A DNA stretch of 59,274 nt, taken from positions 1-59,274 of the forward strand of contig DATDBU010000016.1 in assembly GCA_036524675.1 (NCBI GenBank), given 5' to 3'. Shown in pieces: positions 34,758 to 44,534 of the stretch; positions within the stretch are counted from its first letter, which is position 1, and the number at the start of each line of letters is the position of its first letter. The notes under the pieces were generated by a model that saw nothing but the letters and a program-made list of their open reading frames with translations, was not told where the DNA came from and searched no databases. Both the position numbers and the translations under genes were made by a program. This DNA is from DATDAW01 sp036524675 (lineage in GTDB: Bacteria > Verrucomicrobiota > Verrucomicrobiia > Chthoniobacterales > DASVRZ01).

Positions 34758-35848
34758 CGCAAGGTCCATTCACGGTGAACGAATGGCGAGATTTCCGAAG
34801 GCTTGATCTCGCTGCGGCCGCCCCAGAAAACGTTCGTGTAATGAACCGGAATGCCGACTGAAGCGAGATGTGCATCAATGGCAGCTTTATGCTCGAGCAG
34901 GCGCGGCTTTTCAGTGCCGTGTGCGACAGCCATGATGTTCACCTTCCGAAACTCCGCCCCGGCCTCGCGCCAGTAGCAGTGCGTCAGGATTTCATGGCGT
35001 CCAATTTCTGAACCGGCCTCAATTTCTCGGCCAACGGGAACGGCCCAGTGAAACAGGGCGTTGAAGCGCGTAACCCGGACACCGGTTGCGGAGGGTTTCA
35101 CGTGTTCGAGGAACGTCGAAAAACGGCCAATCACTTTCCGGGAGTTCAAAGCCTCGGCGACGGAGCAAAATTCGTCCAGGGTAACGCCAGCTTCGTCGGC
35201 ACGGGATTGCCACGGGTTTGGGCGGATTTCGTCCGGAGCAAGCTCGCGTTTAAGGGACAGAAGCACGCGCCATTCGAGCTCGGATATATCCACGACACCC
35301 GTTTTCAGCATGGTCGCGGGTGCATCCGATTTATCCCCCGGAGCGATCGTCTTCCGGCGGACATGGCCAACGCCCAGCGCGAAAATTCCTTTTGCCGGCA
35401 TCAGCCGGTAATCGGTGGCGCCGGTCAGCGAGAGGAGCAGCTCGCAATGTTCGGCAAGGCTGAAACCGGCAGGAACTTTCAACGTGGTCCAGAGCTTGTA
35501 GTCGGAACCAGCCGTGACGGAATCCGTGGAACGGATGACGACGTGACCCGAAAACGGGTCTTCTTTCGACATGAAATCGAACGCTGAATCCAACTGCTCC
35601 GCGGGCACGCGCCACGCCACGAGCGCGCCTTCCGCGAGATTGGTTGCCACGAGGGTTTGGCGTACCCGTCGGATGGTTCCGGCTTCGAGCATGGCCCGGA
35701 TCCGTTGATGAACCTGTTCGATCGCAACGCCCGATTTGTCGGCGATGACTTGAAAAGGCTCCCTCACAAATCCCTGAATCTTGTCTTCGGAAATGGCAAG
35801 AATTCGCGCGTTGATGGGATCGTTGTGTTCAACTGGGATTTGGCTCAT
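34730..35848 (-). CDS. Fused double-domain siroheme decarboxylase-like (AhbA/AhbB, Lrp/AsnC fold)
   Basis: A 372-residue protein made of two similar halves (about 1-185 and 186-372). Each has an AsnC-type winged helix followed by a ferredoxin-like domain. The C-terminal half has FNALFHWAVPVGREIEAGS and ILTHCYWREAGAEFRKVNI then MAVAHGTE, matching the H-C-Y-x-R and (M/F)-x-VHG pattern of siroheme decarboxylases. The N-terminal half is more diverged. Known AhbA and AhbB are separate or fused subunits in the alternative heme route and heme d1 synthesis. A regulatory role of Lrp type is the alternative. Confidence 0.7.
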   Translation of the reverse strand: MSQIPVEHNDPINARILAISEDKIQGFVREPFQVIADKSGVAIEQVHQRIRAMLEAGTIRRVRQTLVATNLAEGALVAWRVPAEQLDSAFDFMSKEDPFSGHVVIRSTDSVTAGSDYKLWTTLKVPAGFSLAEHCELLLSLTGATDYRLMPAKGIFALGVGHVRRKTIAPGDKSDAPATMLKTGVVDISELEWRVLLSLKRELAPDEIRPNPWQSRADEAGVTLDEFCSVAEALNSRKVIGRFSTFLEHVKPSATGVRVTRFNALFHWAVPVGREIEAGSEIGRHEILTHCYWREAGAEFRKVNIMAVAHGTEKPRLLEHKAAIDAHLASVGIPVHYTNVFWGGRSEIKPSEISPFVHREWTLRYRPVAAVA

Positions 35849-35950
35849 GAGAAGTTGCCAAGTCTGCTCCGGCTGGCCAACCGGGTCAAGCCGGAGCCGG
35901 AAGTGGCAAAAATCACGCGTACGTATTCTGCTTGGTAGACAGGCACAAGT

Positions 35951-36012
35951 CCTTCTCGTCCTCGATGTGTACAGTGGCTCGAGGACGAGGGACGAGCACG
36001 AGAACGAGGAGG
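35951..36012 (-). repeat. Dispersed palindromic (REP-like) element, copy B
   Basis: The reverse complement reads TCCTCGTTCTCGTGCTCGTC, then CCTCGTCCTCGAGCCACTGT and ATCGAGGACGAGAAGG. It aligns with copy A at 7055-7109 with only a handful of substitutions and a short internal duplication (TTCTCG). The inner palindrome TCGTCCTCGA/TCGAGGACGA makes a stem. It lies between the Ahb-like gene and the SorC regulator, outside coding sequence. Confidence 0.65.
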
Positions 36013-36061
36013 AAAAGGACGCTCTTGAGGCCCGGCCTCGGAAATATTTGCCAGATTCGCC

Positions 36062-37024
36062 CTACGCTGCTTTCAGCAGCTGGTCGGCAGTGAATTGATC
36101 GGTCACAAGGACGTTGATGTATTTGCCCCGCAACGCTCCAAGCAACGCATTAACCTTGCGTACGCCGCCGGCGATCCCGACGGATCGGCGGATACGTTGC
36201 AATTGCTCCAGCGTAATCGCAATAATGCGGTCGCCGAAGGGGCGGGTAATCTCCACGCCGTTCTTGTCGAAAAAACGGTTTACGATATCCCCGGCCGCGC
36301 CTGCTTCGCGAAGGGCCCGGGCGTCCTCGTCCGAATAGACGTTGCCGCTGTTCAGCGCCAATTCCGATGGCTCGAGGGCGCCCACTCCTACCAACGCCAG
36401 CGTTACTTTGGGAAACAAATCGAGGGTTTGCCGCACCGCCGGGTCTTGCATCAGGATTCTGCTGACCTCGCCCGAAGAAACAATTCCCGGAGCCGGCAAG
36501 AATCGGATGTCCCCATGAACCAGCCGCGCGAATCGTGTCGCGAGATGATGTGCATGCTTTTCCGCTGCTGGATTTCCAATTCCTCCCTGAATTTGTACGA
36601 CCGTGCAATCCTGGACCCGGGGCAGGGGATGCATCTGATCCACCAGCGCGAGCAGAGCCCTGCTCCACGAGGCGATGCCAATGACTTCTCCCGATTTCAG
36701 CGTGGATTCGATAAAATGAGCGGCCGACGAGCCGATGGCCGGCAGAATCGCGTCTTCCGAATCGCGTGAGGCTCCAGCAACGATCGCTTGTTGCAAACCG
36801 AACTGTTCCCGAAGCGAGTCCTCCAAATCGGCAAAGATACCGGGCGGACTGACGACGGTTGTGCGGACGATGTTCAGTTGTTCCGCCTTTTTTAAAGAGC
36901 GCGAAACGGCAGCCTGCGACACTCCCAAGGCCTCGGCGATCAGCATTTGGGTGAGCTTATCTTCGTGGTAAAGCCGGGCAATACGCGTGATGAGGCTCAA
37001 CTCGGAATGGGGGCGCATGGCCAT
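36062..37024 (-). CDS. SorC/DeoR-type sugar-responsive transcriptional regulator
   Basis: A 320-residue regulator. The N-terminal helix-turn-helix is RIARLYHEDKLTQMLIAEAL and GVSQAAVSRSLKKAEQLNI. The larger C-terminal part is the SorC sugar-phosphate-binding fold, with VIGIASWSRALLALV and DIVNRFFDKNGVEITRPF. It responds to a phosphorylated sugar in characterised members. No sugar operon is next to it on the same strand, so the target is unclear; the divergent gene is a flippase-like protein. It starts at ATG 37024. Confidence 0.88.
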   Translation of the reverse strand: MAMRPHSELSLITRIARLYHEDKLTQMLIAEALGVSQAAVSRSLKKAEQLNIVRTTVVSPPGIFADLEDSLREQFGLQQAIVAGASRDSEDAILPAIGSSAAHFIESTLKSGEVIGIASWSRALLALVDQMHPLPRVQDCTVVQIQGGIGNPAAEKHAHHLATRFARLVHGDIRFLPAPGIVSSGEVSRILMQDPAVRQTLDLFPKVTLALVGVGALEPSELALNSGNVYSDEDARALREAGAAGDIVNRFFDKNGVEITRPFGDRIIAITLEQLQRIRRSVGIAGGVRKVNALLGALRGKYINVLVTDQFTADQLLKAA

Positions 37025-37219
37025 CGATCTGACATGTTAGAATCGCCCTTTGTTTGGCTCAGTCTGCAAGGGACGATTGCGTGAAAAGGAAATTCGACAG
37101 TCGTCTGTTTATTCATTATGACATCGGCCCGCGGGAGAAAAACGCCGTAAAAAAACGACTGATGCCACTTCTCCTCTGGCCGTATCTTCGATAGAAGGCT
37201 CGTCCTTCGAACGGTTTGC

Positions 37220-38185
37220 ATGAAAAAATGGCTGATTTTCTCCCTCCAGGCCCTCGTCAGTGTCGCCCTGCTGACGTGGCTTTTCTGGGAACAGGATTTT
37301 CGAGCACAAGCTGCGCAGGCGTTAACTTCCGCTCACGGCGGTTGGCTGTTTTTTGGGTGGCTGGCCGCAGGATTCGGAAATTTCCTGGGCGTCATCCGCT
37401 GGGGCATTTTTCTCCGCATGAACAACATTCCGATCGGTCCCTGGGAAACCGTTCGTCTGTCGTTCATTGGATTATTTTTTAACAATTTTCTGCTCGGTGC
37501 CGTCGGCGGGGACGTTGTAAAAATCGTATGGCTCGTCGCGAAAGGCTACCCTCGGCACAACGCTGTTCTGTCCGCGATAATGGACCGACTCAGCGGTGTA
37601 GGGGCGCTCGTGGTTTGCTCGGCCACGTTCATGCTGCTGCGGATCGATTGGCTTACTCAAAGCGCCGTTGTTGCCCATGTGATTCATTTTGTGTTCGTCT
37701 ATTTGGCCATCATTGTAGTGCTGCTCCTTGTGTCCTTCCTGATGGCAAGCCGGGGTTTCGTCGATCGGCTGCCAAAGTGGGCGCCGGCAAGGGCCCAAAT
37801 TGTTGACTTCACCGCGGCATACTTCCAATTTGTCGCCGCCTGGCCACGGACGCTCGTGGCTGCGTTGATTTCGGTGTTCATGCTCATCGCTCATTTCATC
37901 ACCTTTTACTGTGCTGCCCGGGCATTCGGAGTGGATATCCCGATATTGGATTTCATGGCGCTGATGCCGGCAGTTGATATCATCTCGGCGTTACCGGTGA
38001 GTCTGGGAGGATTTGGCGTCCGGGAAACGACTTTGATCACGTTACTGGGAGATCTCTGTGGCGTCCCGCGGGCCTCGGCTACGGCGGTGGGAATCGGCGG
38101 CGCCCTGTTGTACATGGCATGGGGAATCGGCGGCGCCTTGTTGTTGCCAACGTACCGGCGGGAGGCGCGGACGGTGACCGCATAA
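37220..38185 (+). CDS. YbhN/lysylphosphatidylglycerol-synthase-type membrane protein (flippase-like)
   Basis: A 321-residue polytopic protein. Family segments are GNFLGVIRWGIFLRMNNIPI, SFIGLFFNNFLLGAVGGDVV and LPVSLGGFGVRETTLITLLG. This LPG_synthase_TM (UPF0104) domain is linked to lipid flipping or glycolipid transfer. A methyltransferase follows four bases after its stop, so the two probably form an operon for modifying or moving a lipid. The substrate is unknown. Confidence 0.85.
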   Translation: MKKWLIFSLQALVSVALLTWLFWEQDFRAQAAQALTSAHGGWLFFGWLAAGFGNFLGVIRWGIFLRMNNIPIGPWETVRLSFIGLFFNNFLLGAVGGDVVKIVWLVAKGYPRHNAVLSAIMDRLSGVGALVVCSATFMLLRIDWLTQSAVVAHVIHFVFVYLAIIVVLLLVSFLMASRGFVDRLPKWAPARAQIVDFTAAYFQFVAAWPRTLVAALISVFMLIAHFITFYCAARAFGVDIPILDFMALMPAVDIISALPVSLGGFGVRETTLITLLGDLCGVPRASATAVGIGGALLYMAWGIGGALLLPTYRREARTVTA

Positions 38186-38189
38186 AGGC

Positions 38190-38837
38190 ATGAAAGGTGA
38201 GTTCCGCAGCGCCGCAAAGCGTTACAGCAAGTGGCGTTCGCTTTACTTTTATTCCCGGGGAAAAATAGCCCTCGATCCTGCATACCCCGAGGTCGCGAGA
38301 CGGCTGCGGGAATCGCCCCGGCCGTTGATGGATCTCGGCTGCGGCATGGGTCTTCTCGCCGCGTGTCTGCGTGCCGTGGGGCATCGGCCGGCAATTACCG
38401 GGATGGATATTGATCGGCACAAAATTCAGCTTGCGAACACGGTGCTAGCTGGGGAACGCACGGATTTTCGTGTCGGTAGTGCCTTGGATTTCCCGGAGCA
38501 TTCGGGCGATGTCGTAATGCTCGACGTCCTGCATTATTTCGAAGACGGCGAGCAACAACGACTTCTGAAAAAAATCGCAGGCAGTATCGCTCCTGGCGGC
38601 GTCGCCTTTGTCCGATTGACGCTCAACGAGCCGACCTGGCGCTTTGCCATGACTCGTATCGAGGAGCAACTCATCGCCTGGAGCGGTTGGATACCGGACC
38701 CCGGCCACAATTTTCCCACGCGCGATGAATTGGAGCGTCCCTTTATTGATGCCGGCCTGGATGTTACTCTGCGCCCGATGTGGGGCGTTACGCCATTTAA
38801 CAGCTACATGCTCGAAGCTGTGAGGATAAAGCGGTGA
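38190..38837 (+). CDS. Class I SAM-dependent methyltransferase
   Basis: A 215-residue Rossmann methyltransferase. The SAM motif I is PLMDLGCGMGLLAACLRAVG, the acidic residue ending strand 2 is in ITGMDIDRHKIQLAN, and motif IV-like VVMLDVLHYFEDGEQQ follows. It has a compact C-terminal lid. It is coupled to the upstream flippase-like gene. A lipid or polyene precursor methyltransferase fits the context but is only inferred. Confidence 0.85.
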   Translation: MKGEFRSAAKRYSKWRSLYFYSRGKIALDPAYPEVARRLRESPRPLMDLGCGMGLLAACLRAVGHRPAITGMDIDRHKIQLANTVLAGERTDFRVGSALDFPEHSGDVVMLDVLHYFEDGEQQRLLKKIAGSIAPGGVAFVRLTLNEPTWRFAMTRIEEQLIAWSGWIPDPGHNFPTRDELERPFIDAGLDVTLRPMWGVTPFNSYMLEAVRIKR

Positions 38838-38900
38838 AAGGTGAAAAGTTAGCTGTGGTCCCGCAGGAGCGGAGTCTCACGCTTTGCGCCCTCACACCTT

Positions 38901-39284
38901 TCACTCCGCCACTCGCCCTCGGTTTCTTTTCACGGCGCCGCGTTGCTTTTTAGTCTTCAGAATTCGCTCTTTGAGTCTGCGCGGTTTGGGCCGGTTCTGA
39001 CGGCGCTTCTTTTCCCGGGCATGTTGTTTTTCCAGGCGGACAGCGGCTCGTTGCGCCCTGATCATTTCCAAAATTCGTTCCCGCGCCAGCTTGCGATTTG
39101 CGATCTGCGAACGGCTGTCCTGCACCGTGACCTGCACGCCCGTCGGGACGTGACGCAGCGTCACGGACGTGCTCACCTTGTTCACGTTCTGCCCGCCCGG
39201 CCCGGCGGAACGCGCGAAGGTTTCTTCAAAATCCTCCGCGCGCAGATCCAGCTCGCGGAGCTGATTGAGAAATTCTTCGTCCAT
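38901..39284 (-). CDS. Peptide chain release factor-like protein (ArfB-type GGQ domain)
   Basis: A 127-residue stand-alone RF domain. The catalytic GGQ is in ARSAGPGGQNVNKVSTSVTL, and a highly basic C-terminal tail (KQHAREKKRRQNRPKPRRL) would insert in the ribosome mRNA channel. ArfB-type proteins hydrolyse peptidyl-tRNA on stalled ribosomes. No codon-recognition domain is present. Inverted GTGAAAGGTG/CACCTTTCAC sequences (38834-38843, 38895-38904) flank the gap to the convergent methyltransferase. Confidence 0.9.
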   Translation of the reverse strand: MDEEFLNQLRELDLRAEDFEETFARSAGPGGQNVNKVSTSVTLRHVPTGVQVTVQDSRSQIANRKLARERILEMIRAQRAAVRLEKQHAREKKRRQNRPKPRRLKERILKTKKQRGAVKRNRGRVAE

Positions 39285-39778
39285 GATGCGTCACCTCACC
39301 TCGACCCCGCATCCGCGCAAACAAAAAACGTCGCATGCGCGGGATGAATTCATGCCCACTGCTCGGCGCCACAACGCGCACCATTTCGCCGCTCATCGAC
39401 CATGAGTGGAGGATACCGTTTGCAGGAAAAAGTCCGAAAAACCGCATCTCTGGCCGGATAAACACTGCCAAGGGAGAAATCAATTATCCCTCGGAAGTGT
39501 TCAATGACTACTTCGGAGCGTTCGGCGGCCACTTCGGAGCGTTCAATGGATGCGCGGGTGCGTGAAACGGGGGTTTCCACGCGATGGCTTGGTAAATTTT
39601 TTCGCAGAAGAGTTAGCAAAGGCTTGGCTTTGTTGAATCAAAATGCAACGCTCTAGAGCGTTTGTTAACCCTCACAGGAATGTTTGTAGGTCAGGAAATC
39701 GGGTATGAATAATGAATTCGTTAGTCGGCTGAGCAGCTTAGGGAAAGAATAGGTCCCATGTGACCCTATACGACCTAT
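39285..39778. other. Intergenic stretch with short repeats and a 16-bp palindrome
   Basis: No convincing gene. It contains a direct repeat ACTTCGGAGCGTTC twice within about 40 bases (near 39508-39545), a perfect palindrome AACGCTCTAGAGCGTT at 39647-39662, and a GGTCCCATGTGACCCTATA-like stretch just before the next gene that resembles a motif inside that gene. No RNA gene was recognised. Confidence 0.5.
39647..39662. promoter_or_regulatory. Perfect 16-bp palindrome upstream of the four-helix gene
   Basis: AACGCTCTAGAGCGTT is perfectly self-complementary without a spacer, 116 bases before the four-helix gene. The zero-spacer form suits a dimeric regulator site better than an RNA hairpin. No other copy was noticed in the window. 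Confidence 0.35.
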
Positions 39779-40345
39779 ATGCCCCAGAATTTCATCCCGG
39801 CCCACGGCGGCTACGAGAATCTGCTTTCCTTCAAGAAAGCACGCATTGTCTATGACGGCACGGTGCAGTTCTGCGAGCGGTTTCTCGACAGGCGCGACCG
39901 CACAGTGGACCAGATGGTGCAGGCGGCCAGGTCGGGCAAACAGAATATCCTCGAAGGGAGCCAGGCCAGCGGCACTTCCAAGGAAATGGAAATCAAGTTG
40001 GTAAATGTGGCCCGCGCCAGCCTTGAGGAACTTCTCGAGGACTATCGGGATTTCTTGCGCAAGAGCGACCATCCGCTCTGGGACAAGAATTCACGAGAGG
40101 CGTTGTTCGTTCGCAGGCTCGGCGCGAGAGAAAATACGTCTTATGAGTCCTATAGGACCTATATCGGCACCCGCCCGCCGCAGATCGTGGCCAATATTCT
40201 CATCTGCCTCATCCACCAAACCAACTACCTGCTGGACCAGCAACTCCGCGCCTTGGAAAAGGCTTTTCTGGCTGAGGGCGGCTTACGCGAACGCATGAGC
40301 CGCGCCCGACTGGAAGCCCGGCGCCAACAGGGCGGGAAGCCATAA
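39779..40345 (+). CDS. Four-helix bundle 'suffix domain' protein
   Basis: A 188-residue helical protein starting MPQNFIPAHGGYENLLSFKK. It shows RTVDQMVQAARSGKQNILEG and SGTSKEMEIKLVNVARASLE, the four-helix family related to 23S-rRNA intervening-sequence proteins. The suffix form has a variable insert between helices, here SYESYRTYIGTRPP. The function is unknown. The upstream DNA carries a short motif resembling the DNA of the insert (see findings). There is no clear Shine-Dalgarno, but ATG fits the family N-terminus. Confidence 0.85.
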   Translation: MPQNFIPAHGGYENLLSFKKARIVYDGTVQFCERFLDRRDRTVDQMVQAARSGKQNILEGSQASGTSKEMEIKLVNVARASLEELLEDYRDFLRKSDHPLWDKNSREALFVRRLGARENTSYESYRTYIGTRPPQIVANILICLIHQTNYLLDQQLRALEKAFLAEGGLRERMSRARLEARRQQGGKP

Positions 40346-40452
40346 AGCGGTCTCCGCGAAAGTTTTTTCCCGCGCAGTGTTGACGCTTTGCAAGGCGATT
40401 CATAGGTTTTGGCGCACGCCGGCACAACCCCCGTTCGTCCGGCCTTTTCTCA

Positions 40453-41649
<1,197 letters not shown>

Positions 41650-41673
41650 TTCCAACCTTAAAGATTCTTTTGC

Positions 41674-42582
41674 ATGTCTATTCTCGTCACACCCGATACC
41701 AAAATCCTTGTCCAGGGTATTACAGGTAGCTTCGGCGCGCGTCACGCCCAGCTCAGCCTGGATTACGGCACACGCGTCGTTGCCGGCGTCACGCCCGGAA
41801 AAGGCGGACAGCTCTTTTCCGATTTCGTTCCGATTTTCGATACGGTCGAACAGGCCGTCAACGCTACGGGAGCAACGGTTGCCGCGATTTTCGTTCCACC
41901 GCCTTTCGCTGCTGATGCCATCCTCGAAGGCGCGGAAGCGGGACTCGACCTTGTCGTTTGCATCACCGAAGGAATCCCGGTCAACGACATGGTGAAGGTC
42001 AAACACGCCCTCCGCGGTTCGAAAACTCGTCTCATTGGACCGAATTGCCCCGGCTTGGTCACACCTGGTTACGGTGAAAATTCGCATGGCGGCTGTCGCA
42101 TTGGTATTGCTCCCGGTTACATCCATAAGAAAGGCAACGTCGGCGTGGTATCTCGCTCCGGCACGCTCACCTATGAAGCAGTCTGGCAGCTGACGACGCG
42201 AGGGTATGGCCAGACCACGTGCGTCGGCATCGGTGGCGACCCGGTCAACGGCACATCGCACCTCGATGTTTTGAGAATGTTTAATGATGATCCCGAGACG
42301 GAAGCCATCATCATGATCGGCGAGATCGGCGGTTCGGCGGAGACCGAAGCGGCGCGTTGGGCCAAGGACAATTGTTCCAAACCGATCGCAGCATTTATCG
42401 CTGGAGCCACTGCGCCTCCCGGCCGTCGCATGGGGCACGCCGGCGCGATTGTCGGCGGTGCGGAAGATACGGCTGCAGCCAAAATCGAAGTGCTCAAAGC
42501 CACCGGCATTGCTGTCGCGCCTACCCCGGCCGACATGGCGGACACGCTCCTTAAACACTGGGGCAAAGGCAAAAAGAAATAA
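41674..42582 (+). CDS. sucD: Succinyl-CoA synthetase (ADP-forming) alpha subunit
   Basis: A 302-residue subunit carrying the CoA site and the phosphorylated His. Segments are KILVQGITGSFGARHAQLSL, IGPNCPGLVTPGYGENSHG, GVVSRSGTLTYEAVWQLT and the His-containing GRRMGHAGAIVGGAEDTA. It pairs with sucC in one transcription unit and conserves energy as ATP or GTP from succinyl-CoA. Confidence 0.96.
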   Translation: MSILVTPDTKILVQGITGSFGARHAQLSLDYGTRVVAGVTPGKGGQLFSDFVPIFDTVEQAVNATGATVAAIFVPPPFAADAILEGAEAGLDLVVCITEGIPVNDMVKVKHALRGSKTRLIGPNCPGLVTPGYGENSHGGCRIGIAPGYIHKKGNVGVVSRSGTLTYEAVWQLTTRGYGQTTCVGIGGDPVNGTSHLDVLRMFNDDPETEAIIMIGEIGGSAETEAARWAKDNCSKPIAAFIAGATAPPGRRMGHAGAIVGGAEDTAAAKIEVLKATGIAVAPTPADMADTLLKHWGKGKKK

Positions 42583-42667
42583 GTTTTAACCCTGCAGAGG
42601 CAACAGCCGATACAAACTCCCAGCTGTTGTCTAGCTTACACCCGAACAACCTTAACCCAGACCAAAA

Positions 42668-43792
42668 ATGCCAGTTATCTCCAGAGGACTTGAAGGAATC
42701 ATTGCCGCGGAAACTCACATCGGAGACGTCCGCGGAGACGTCGGCCAGTTGATTTATCGCGGGTACGACATCAACGAATTGGCCGGAAAAGTCAGCTATG
42801 AAGAAGTCATTTATCTCCTCTGGCATGGCAATTTGCCCAATCGGTTGGAACTCGAAAAATTGACCAAGGCACTTCGCGCCGAGCGCGAATTGCCGAAAGG
42901 CGTCGTCGATTTCATTGTCAACGCGCCAAAATCCGCCGCGCCCATCGATATTATCCGCACGGGCATAAGCATGCTGGGCTGTTACCCGACCCACCGCGAG
43001 ATGCTCGTCATGAGTGAGAATGAGGCCATCGCCATCAAACTCTGCGCGCAAATCAGCGTCATTGCAGCGTATTTTCACCGGGCGCGCATGGGGCAGGATC
43101 TTCCAGTCATCCGCAAGGATCTTAGCGAAGCAGCCCATTTTCTCTGGTTGCTCACCGGCGAGGAACCCACTCGCGAGGCGACCGACACGCTGGACATTGC
43201 CTATGTGCTGCATGCCGAGCACGGGTTCAATGCCTCGACGTTCACAGCGCGTGTCGTTGCATCGACGCTTTCCGATATGTATTCATCGATCAGCGCGGCG
43301 ATCGGTGCCCTCAAAGGTCCGCTGCACGGCGGAGCGAATGAAGGCGTTATCCACATGCTGAAAGAGATCGGCGAATTGGACAAAGTCGACGCCTATATCG
43401 AAGACGCACTCGCGCAAAAAAGGAAGATCATGGGCATCGGGCACCGCGTTTATAAAGTGCTCGACCCGCGCGCTCCGCATCTCAAGGCGATGGCGATCAA
43501 GCTCTCCAACCAACTCGGCGAGCCGAAATGGATCCAGATGTCTGAGCGCATCGCGGCCTTAATGAAGGACCGCAAAGGTTTGAACGCGAACGTCGATTTT
43601 TATTCGGCAACCGTCTATTACTCCCTTGGCATTCCGACCGATCTGTTTACGCCGATTTTTGCGATTTCGCGCACATCCGGCTGGACGGCGCATGTTCTGG
43701 AACAGCAGGCAGACAATCGTCTCTTCCGTCCGCTCAGCGCTTACGCCGGACCGGAAGTAGGGCGAACAGTCGTTCCGATTGACGAAAGATAA
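42668..43792 (+). CDS. gltA: Citrate synthase (short type)
   Basis: A 374-residue enzyme condensing acetyl-CoA with oxaloacetate. Catalytic His are in PLHGGANEGVIHMLKEI and IMGIGHRVYKVLDPRAP, and the Asp in LNANVDFYSATVYYSLGIP. A 374-residue length is typical of Gram-positive-like or methylcitrate-capable synthases without the long N-terminal domain. The place after sucCD supports the TCA role, but 2-methylcitrate synthase activity cannot be excluded. Confidence 0.92.
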   Translation: MPVISRGLEGIIAAETHIGDVRGDVGQLIYRGYDINELAGKVSYEEVIYLLWHGNLPNRLELEKLTKALRAERELPKGVVDFIVNAPKSAAPIDIIRTGISMLGCYPTHREMLVMSENEAIAIKLCAQISVIAAYFHRARMGQDLPVIRKDLSEAAHFLWLLTGEEPTREATDTLDIAYVLHAEHGFNASTFTARVVASTLSDMYSSISAAIGALKGPLHGGANEGVIHMLKEIGELDKVDAYIEDALAQKRKIMGIGHRVYKVLDPRAPHLKAMAIKLSNQLGEPKWIQMSERIAALMKDRKGLNANVDFYSATVYYSLGIPTDLFTPIFAISRTSGWTAHVLEQQADNRLFRPLSAYAGPEVGRTVVPIDER

Positions 43793-43901
43793 GCTTTGAC
43801 GGGTCAGGGCGCTTTCGCCGTTTTCGTTCAGGGCTCCGAAAACGGGCGCCAAACATTTCCTCTTTCGATTTTCCGCTTCTGCGGTATCAGTCAGGGCCAA
43901 T

Positions 43902-44534
43902 ATGTCGAATCGGATACGTTGGCTTTTGCTGACTCTTTCAGGGGTTTGGTGCGTTGCGCTGGTCGCTGGACGCGAACCGTTTGTGGAACGGAATGATTAC
44001 CTTTTTTTGATTTGGAATTTGTTCCTCGCCGTTTTGCCGCTGGTTTTCAGCGAGATTTTGCGGCGAACCGAAAATCAGGCTATCCGGTGGTCGATCGCAC
44101 CAATGTGGTTTCTGTTTTTCCCGAACGCGCCCTACATCCTGACGGATCTGTTGCATCTCAGGCCAAGAGGGGTGCCGCTTTGGTATGATCTGCTGTTGCT
44201 CATGTCGTGTGCGGCGGTTGCATTGATTATTGGTTTCATTTCACTGCAGCAAATGCAGGACATGGTCGCCAAAGCGTGGGGGACGGTGGCTGGCTGGATT
44301 TTCGTCGTAATCACACTTTTTGCGGCCGGCTTTGGGATTTATCTCGGGCGGTTTTTGCGCTGGAACAGCTGGGACGTGGTGACCAATCCCACTGGACTGG
44401 CATGGGACGTGGTTCGGCACTTGGGAAATCCGTTTGCTCACCCGACGATGTACGGTGTCACGATCGGCTTTGGCGTGCTGTTGAGCCTGTGCTACGCGAT
44501 GTTTGCCGGTCTGCAGTATCGGCAGGCTCAATAG
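43902..44534 (+). CDS. DUF1361 membrane protein
   Basis: A 210-residue protein with about six membrane helices. The family-type motifs are WFLFFPNAPYILTDLLHL and YLGRFLRWNSWDVVTNP. DUF1361 proteins occur in diverse bacteria and have no assigned function. It starts ATG 43902 about 110 bases after gltA. Its last 7 bases overlap the convergent hypothetical gene. Confidence 0.85.
   Translation: MSNRIRWLLLTLSGVWCVALVAGREPFVERNDYLFLIWNLFLAVLPLVFSEILRRTENQAIRWSIAPMWFLFFPNAPYILTDLLHLRPRGVPLWYDLLLLMSCAAVALIIGFISLQQMQDMVAKAWGTVAGWIFVVITLFAAGFGIYLGRFLRWNSWDVVTNPTGLAWDVVRHLGNPFAHPTMYGVTIGFGVLLSLCYAMFAGLQYRQAQ

Noticed and set aside
39335..39565. 76-codon frame in the gap after the release-factor-like gene
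   Set aside because: No domain, no ribosome-binding site, and it crosses short direct repeats.
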